64,000 nucleotides of DNA from JBHOQS01 sp042408875 (GTDB lineage: Bacteria > Chloroflexota > UBA11872 > JBHOQS01), in the NCBI GenBank assembly GCA_042408875.1, contig JBHOQS010000022.1:124001-188000 (forward strand), read 5' to 3'. A program made the translations under genes and the position numbers. Under the pieces are notes generated by a model that had not been told where the DNA came from, ran no database searches, and saw only the letters and a list, made by a program, of their open reading frames with translations. The stretch's first letter is position 1. The number at the start of each line of letters is the position of its first letter. Shown piece after piece: positions 59,652 to 64,000 of the stretch.

Positions 59652-60608
59652 ATGGACTCGAGCAGCGCGATGAATAACGAGCAGGCGCAGGCTATTCCCA
59701 CCAGGAGCTACCGGCCTGCAGATGAAGCGGCGGTGATCGATCTGTGGAACCGCTGTCTAGTGCGCGATACCGTCACGCCCCAGGTGTTCCGCCGCAAGGT
59801 CTTGCTTGACCCGCACTTCGATCCTGCTGGCTTCCGACTGGCCTGGCATGGAGACACGCTGGTCGGTGGCTGCCTGGCCATGGGACGCGCCGGGCTGGGC
59901 GGCACAACCGGCTGGCTGCGCATGATCTTCGTGCACCCGGATTGGCGCCGCCAGGGCATCGGCTCGCGGCTGTTGCGTGAGGCGCTTGAACATCTGCGCC
60001 GTGCTGGCAAGACCCTGGTGCAGGTCGCCGTTGGGCCGAACTATTTCATCCCCGGTGTTGATGTGCACGCCTACGCTGCTGCCGTGCCGTTCTTCGAGGC
60101 GCACGGCTTTGTGCGCGGCGGTGAGAGCATCAGCATGGATGCTTCGCTGGTCCAGTACGAGGTGCCCGCCGAGGCACACCGGGTCGAGGAGCGTCTGCGC
60201 GCCGAGGGGATCACGGTCAAGCTCCTTGAGCCGGACGATATCCTGCCCCTACTGGAGTTCCTGGAGCATGCCTTTCCCCACTGGGTCGAGCCGGCGCGTG
60301 AGCTGCTGATCTGGTGTACGCGCGGCTGGGCGGACTACGATCAGTTCCTGATTGCCCAGACTGCCGAGGGAAGGGTCGTAGGCTACTGCCAGTACGACGG
60401 GGAGCACTTTGGTCCATTCGGCGTGGACCCGGCCGAGCAGGGCCACGGCGTCGGAACAGTGCTGCTGGCGCGCTGCCTGGAGCGCATGCGCGCTCGCGGC
60501 TACCACTCGGCCTGGTTCATGTGGACCGGCGAGCGTGCGGCGCGCCTGTATCGCCGCTTCGGCTTCGTCGAGACGCGACGCTATGTGTCGATGCGGAGGA
60601 CCCTATGA
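59652..60608 (+). CDS. Tandem GNAT acetyltransferase
   Basis: 318 aa with two GNAT domains. The first (about 18-160) has IFVHPDWRRQGIGSRLLREA, the second (about 175-315) GVDPAEQGHGVGTVLLARCL; both are acetyl-CoA pyrophosphate loops (R/Q-x-x-G-x-G). FYVRKKL-like ends are replaced by ARLYRRFGFVETRRYVS. Substrate unknown; its overlap with a PIG-L gene suggests a sugar amine. The stop overlaps the next start (ATGA). Confidence 0.87.
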   Translation: MDSSSAMNNEQAQAIPTRSYRPADEAAVIDLWNRCLVRDTVTPQVFRRKVLLDPHFDPAGFRLAWHGDTLVGGCLAMGRAGLGGTTGWLRMIFVHPDWRRQGIGSRLLREALEHLRRAGKTLVQVAVGPNYFIPGVDVHAYAAAVPFFEAHGFVRGGESISMDASLVQYEVPAEAHRVEERLRAEGITVKLLEPDDILPLLEFLEHAFPHWVEPARELLIWCTRGWADYDQFLIAQTAEGRVVGYCQYDGEHFGPFGVDPAEQGHGVGTVLLARCLERMRARGYHSAWFMWTGERAARLYRRFGFVETRRYVSMRRTL

Positions 60609-61318
60609 CCGAGGCACCCGCTTCCAGGCAACACCTCATGGTCTTTGGCGCGCATCCGGTGGACCCGGAGATCACCTGCGGGCCGGTGATCGCCAAGTAC
60701 ACCCGCGCCGGGCACCGCGCCACCATCGTGTATCTGACGCTCGGCGAGGCCGGGAACCCGTCCATGCCGCCGGAGCAGTACAAAGAGCAGAAGCGTCGTG
60801 AGGTGGCCGAGGCCGCTGCGGTGCTCGGTGCCGAGTATGTGGTACTGCCCTACCCTGATAGCGACCTGCCGCTGAACCAGGAGGCTCGCCTGGCGGTCTG
60901 CGACCTCCTGCGCGAGCGTCGGCCCGACATCGTCATCACGCACTGGTCACACTCGTTCAGCGGAGACCACACGGCGGCGTACCACCTCGTCCTCGATGGC
61001 GTGCGGCTGGCCGCCTCGCCGCGGATAACGCGCGCCTTGCCGCCCTATCGTGTACCGCACCTCTACGTTGCGGAGAACTGGGAGGACCCGTTCGGCTTCC
61101 AGCCTGAGGTCTACATCGACGTAACGGATACCTACGACATCTGGCTGGAGGCGGCGCGGAAGCATGAGCTCGTGCGGGGCGGCATCCTGCCGTTCCCGTA
61201 CCTGGAGTATTACACTGCCCTGGCCCGCGTGCGCGGCGCAGAGGTAGGCGTGCAGTACGCGAAAGCGTTCATGCGGGTGCGCGAGCGCCGTGAGAGGTAT
61301 GCCTTCTTTCCCGTCTAG
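60605..61318 (+). CDS. PIG-L (LmbE)-family deacetylase, altered active site
   Basis: 237 aa. LMVFGAHPVDPEITCGPVIA aligns with the AHPDDE motif: the metal-binding His and Asp remain, but the preceding Asp that acts as general base in MshB is Val. SGDHTAAYHLVLDG keeps the third metal ligand His. Members remove N-acetyl groups from GlcNAc derivatives. The Val suggests weak or altered activity, or reliance on another base. Its ATG overlaps the stop of the GNAT gene by 4 bp (translational coupling). Confidence 0.87.
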   Translation: MTEAPASRQHLMVFGAHPVDPEITCGPVIAKYTRAGHRATIVYLTLGEAGNPSMPPEQYKEQKRREVAEAAAVLGAEYVVLPYPDSDLPLNQEARLAVCDLLRERRPDIVITHWSHSFSGDHTAAYHLVLDGVRLAASPRITRALPPYRVPHLYVAENWEDPFGFQPEVYIDVTDTYDIWLEAARKHELVRGGILPFPYLEYYTALARVRGAEVGVQYAKAFMRVRERRERYAFFPV

Positions 61319-61609
61319 CACCCGGGCAGGCTGGCAGTAGGCTACGGGCAGCGCCCTTCGCTCCGAAGCGCATCGTACCCATCGCTGCTGGAGCGAGTGA
61401 CCGTTGTGCAGCAGCGCGTCCTGCTGGCCAGCGCATCCGCTGCTCTCGCTGAAGGGCTGCTATCGCCTTGATCGAGCGGCTCGCTCGCGCCACTTGGCAT
61501 CCAGGGCAATGCGGCTGGCAGAACGCTTGCGCAATGCCGGCCCAGCCGCTACCTTGGAAGCTGGCCGGACAGCATCCGGCCCAGACGCGCAGGAGGGCAC
61601 ACACGGACG

Positions 61610-63145
61610 ATGGCCTACTTACTGGGCATCGATGTCGGCACCACGGGAGCACGCGCAGTTCTCATCGATGAAGGAGGAACGATCGCTGGCATCGGCACAT
61701 CTGAATATCCCTTGCTCACGCCGCAGCCGAAATGGGCGGAGCAGAATCCGGAGGACTGGTGGAGCGCCACTATCGAGGCTATTCAGGCTGCACTTGCTGC
61801 TGCAGGGATCAGCGGTGACGACGTGCAGGGCGTGGGTCTGTCCGGGCAGATGCACGGCCTGGTCTTGCTGGATGCGCAGGGGCAGGTGCTGCGGCCGGCC
61901 ATCCTGTGGTGCGACCAACGCACCACCGCCGAGTGTGCTTGGATCACCGAGACGGTCGGCGCCCAGCGGCTCATTGAGCTGACCTGTAATCCAGCCTTGG
62001 AGGGCTTTACCGCGCCCAAGCTGATCTGGGTGCGGCGCCACGAGCCTCACCTGCTGGAGCGCACAGCTCGGGTGCTCCTCCCGAAGGATTATGTGCGCTG
62101 GCGCCTGACCGGCGTCTTTGCGACCGAAGTCTCCGATGCGTCCGGCACGCTCTTGTTCGATGTCCGCAACCGGCGTTGGTCAGATGAGATGTTGCGGCAG
62201 CTGGACATCCCGCGCGCCTGGCTGCCGGACGTGTATGAGTCGCCGGTGGTGAGCGGGCACATCAATGAGGCTGCAGCGCGCGCGACTGGTCTGCGCCCCG
62301 GCACACCGGTGGTCGGCGGGGGTGGCGACCAGGCTGCCGGCGGCGTGGGGAACGGAGTCGTCCGCCCCGGCATCGTCTCCTCGACGATCGGTACCTCGGG
62401 CGTGGTCTTCGCCTTCGCTGACGAGGTGCGGCTCGACCCGCACGGCCGTGTGCACACGTTCTGCCACGCCGTCCCGGGCAAATGGCATGTCATGGGCGTG
62501 ACGCAGGGCGCCGGGCTGTCGCTGCGCTGGTTCCGCGATAACTTCGGCGGCATCGAGATCGAGGCCGGCAACCTGGCTGGGATCGACCCCTACACGTTTC
62601 TGGTGCGGGAGGCTGAGCGGGCCCCAGCCGGCAGCGAAGGGCTGCTCTGGCTGCCCTACCTCATGGGCGAGCGCACGCCGCACCTAGACGCTAACGCCAA
62701 AGGCGTGCTCTTCGGCGTGACGGCGCGGCACACGCGGTTCCACGTTATTCGCGCTATTCTGGAGGGAGTCGCCTTCAGTCTGCGCGACTCGTTTGAGATT
62801 TTGCGCGAGATGGGCGTGCCTATCGGGCAGGTGCGTGCCTCTGGCGGCGGCGGTCGCTCTGAGCTATGGCGCCAGATCCAGGCGGACGTGTTTGGCACGC
62901 CGATGGTGACGATCAACGCTACGGAGGGGCCGGCGTTCGGGGGAGCGCTTCTCGCTGGCGTGGGTACCGGCGTCTGGGCCTCTGTCGAAGAGGCGTGTGA
63001 TGCAACCATCAGGGTCACGTCCGAGATCCAGCCCGATCCGGCGAACGCAGGGCTGTACGATCGGCTGTACCAGGTGTATCGCGCCCTCTATCCGGCTCTC
63101 AAGCCCAGCTTCGACACGGTGACCGCGCTGACGGCTTCAGGGTAG
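61610..63145 (+). CDS. xylB: Xylulokinase
   Basis: 511 aa. The start MAYLLGIDVGTTGARAVLID, then GVGLSGQMHGLVLLDAQG (SGQMHG is the xylulokinase signature) and GGGGDQAAGGVGNGVVRPG are diagnostic of FGGY kinases of the XylB branch. It phosphorylates D-xylulose, feeding the pentose phosphate pathway. No xylose isomerase is nearby. It lies between the glycosylation island and fliD with no obvious link to them. Confidence 0.93.
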   Translation: MAYLLGIDVGTTGARAVLIDEGGTIAGIGTSEYPLLTPQPKWAEQNPEDWWSATIEAIQAALAAAGISGDDVQGVGLSGQMHGLVLLDAQGQVLRPAILWCDQRTTAECAWITETVGAQRLIELTCNPALEGFTAPKLIWVRRHEPHLLERTARVLLPKDYVRWRLTGVFATEVSDASGTLLFDVRNRRWSDEMLRQLDIPRAWLPDVYESPVVSGHINEAAARATGLRPGTPVVGGGGDQAAGGVGNGVVRPGIVSSTIGTSGVVFAFADEVRLDPHGRVHTFCHAVPGKWHVMGVTQGAGLSLRWFRDNFGGIEIEAGNLAGIDPYTFLVREAERAPAGSEGLLWLPYLMGERTPHLDANAKGVLFGVTARHTRFHVIRAILEGVAFSLRDSFEILREMGVPIGQVRASGGGGRSELWRQIQADVFGTPMVTINATEGPAFGGALLAGVGTGVWASVEEACDATIRVTSEIQPDPANAGLYDRLYQVYRALYPALKPSFDTVTALTASG

Positions 63146-63204
63146 CGGCTGGTCAGTATCCTGGGTGCTGGCCGGACCGTGCGCCGAGTTCTACGCGGTG
63201 CGCT

Positions 63205-64000
63205 TTAGCTCTCGCCCTGGCTCATGCGGAGGATCTGCGCGCCCAGGGCATTGCCCTGCACCTGAAGCTGCGCCAGAGCCACCTCGAGGCGGGCGAACTT
63301 GCGCTCGAGCTGTTCCCGTTTGCGCTCCAGGCGCTCTTCCATCTGCTGGATGGTCTTGTCCAGGCGCTGAATACGCCGATGCTCTTCTGCCTCGCGGTCC
63401 GACAGCACACCGGTCGCGGCGGTGAGGTTGTTTACATAATCAAGCAGCGGGTGCAGCACGCCACGCTCGCTCACGCTGACGGTGATCGTCTGGGTGCCTG
63501 CCTCGAGCACCGGCTTCGCCGTGAGGGTAATGCCCGGAATGAGCGTCGTGTTCGTCTGGCCGGCGGCAATCGTCCCGGTCACGGCCGTCTCAGCGGTGCC
63601 GCCCTCCGGCGTGAACACCGCAGACAGGTTCCCGCTGGCATCAGAGGTGATCGTGTAGGTGCCGGCGCGATGGTCCCGCGTCGGCACACCACTAATGCTC
63701 TCAATCGCGCCCGTCGCGCCGCTCAACGTGGCCGTGGCAGTGTATGCCTGGAACAGGCTGGCCACGGCGTTCGGGTTCTCCTGGAGCTTTGCCCGCAGCT
63801 TTGTCTCGTCCAGCGTGAGACGGTTCGTCGAGCCAACGGCGCTGCCGATAGCGCCGGTGGAGATGCCAATGTCGGCAAGCGATTGCAAGGCCCCGGCAAG
63901 ACCGGTTGCCCGGTCGGACACGAGCCGGCGGAGGGTGCGCTCCATCTGCTGAGCGAGACCATCGCCCAGTAGCACCCCGCCGCTCTTCGTTGTCTGATCG
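63205..64000 (-). CDS. fliD: Flagellar filament cap FliD, C-terminal part (cut by window edge)
   Basis: The frame is open to position 64000. It has LADIGISTGAIGSAVGSTNR and LQENPNAVASLFQAY, typical of the FliD C-terminal D0-D1 region, a flagellin-hook inserted segment (GTYTITSDASGNLSAVFTPE), and a coiled coil at the end (RLDKTIQQMEERLERKREQL) closing in GNALGAQILRMSQGES. FliD caps the filament and directs flagellin assembly. The 5' part is outside the window; other flagellar genes probably follow there. Confidence 0.9.
   Translation of the reverse strand, partial: DQTTKSGGVLLGDGLAQQMERTLRRLVSDRATGLAGALQSLADIGISTGAIGSAVGSTNRLTLDETKLRAKLQENPNAVASLFQAYTATATLSGATGAIESISGVPTRDHRAGTYTITSDASGNLSAVFTPEGGTAETAVTGTIAAGQTNTTLIPGITLTAKPVLEAGTQTITVSVSERGVLHPLLDYVNNLTAATGVLSDREAEEHRRIQRLDKTIQQMEERLERKREQLERKFARLEVALAQLQVQGNALGAQILRMSQGES

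Noticed and set aside
1..64000. CRISPR array, rRNA genes, plasmid origin or prophage
   Set aside because: No regularly spaced repeats, rRNA segments, replication-initiator gene or phage structural genes were seen on either strand.

Overview
This is about 64 kb of GC-rich bacterial DNA, roughly 65% GC by eye. Gene content suggests a flagellated, aerobic, heterotrophic member of the Chloroflexota. Supporting features are ROK and FGGY sugar kinases, lipoprotein sugar-binding proteins, a ba3-type oxidase, MinD and STAND ATPases, Uma2 proteins, an archaeal-type Lon protease and an IS701-family element. Species and even class cannot be settled from the sequence alone. There is no rRNA operon, CRISPR array, plasmid origin or phage structural gene. 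One functional tRNA gene (tRNA-Trp) is seen.

Layout. 1-2.2 kb: a tandem universal stress protein (cut by the window edge), a decayed tyrosine integrase, and tRNA-Trp, the likely attachment site. 2.2-8.7 kb: carbohydrate genes (two ROK kinases, a SIS-domain isomerase, a sugar-binding lipoprotein) around a cyclic-nucleotide-binding/MinD fusion. 9-14.2 kb: LarB, then a STAND ATPase (DUF4062-NTPase-TPR) coupled to an AcuC-type deacetylase. 14.4-23.8 kb: phosphofructokinase, a histidine kinase, a hydrolase, an AI-2E-type permease, rhamnulokinase and an AAA+ ATPase. 24-30 kb: aconitase, an OsmC protein, alanine dehydrogenase and a Uma2 protein. 30.3-36.7 kb: an alpha-dioxygenase-like heme peroxidase with a flavin oxidase, then a three-gene ABC exporter. 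37-45.6 kb: a second OsmC protein, a quinone-oxidoreductase-like protein, a glycosyltransferase, a Lon-like protease, and a decayed sugar-binding gene split by an IS701-family insertion. 46-53.8 kb: an IlvD/Edd dehydratase, a tandem RNase H-like protein, a probable selenoprotein, a sarcosine-oxidase-type flavoenzyme and a three-subunit ba3 oxidase. 54-64 kb: flagellin, a glycosyltransferase/methyltransferase island, a GNAT/PIG-L pair, xylulokinase and FliD (cut by the window edge).

The most notable observation is the gene at 49.6-50.2 kb. It encodes a lipoprotein of the PCYCGC (CYCXC) family whose frame carries an in-frame UGA exactly where family members have the first Cys of a C-terminal CxxC. 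The frame stays open and homologous for 50 more codons. A 7-bp hairpin sits 14 nt after the UGA, where bacterial SECIS elements lie. It is best read as a UxxC selenoprotein.

Other unusual points: an IlvD/Edd enzyme with one of three cluster cysteines replaced by Asn; a heme dioxygenase homologue with Arg at the distal His position; a PIG-L protein lacking the usual general-base Asp; a near-perfect 38-bp palindrome between tRNA-Trp and a ROK gene; dispersed TACG-rich intergenic sequence; and a folded tRNA-like segment upstream of a methyltransferase gene.
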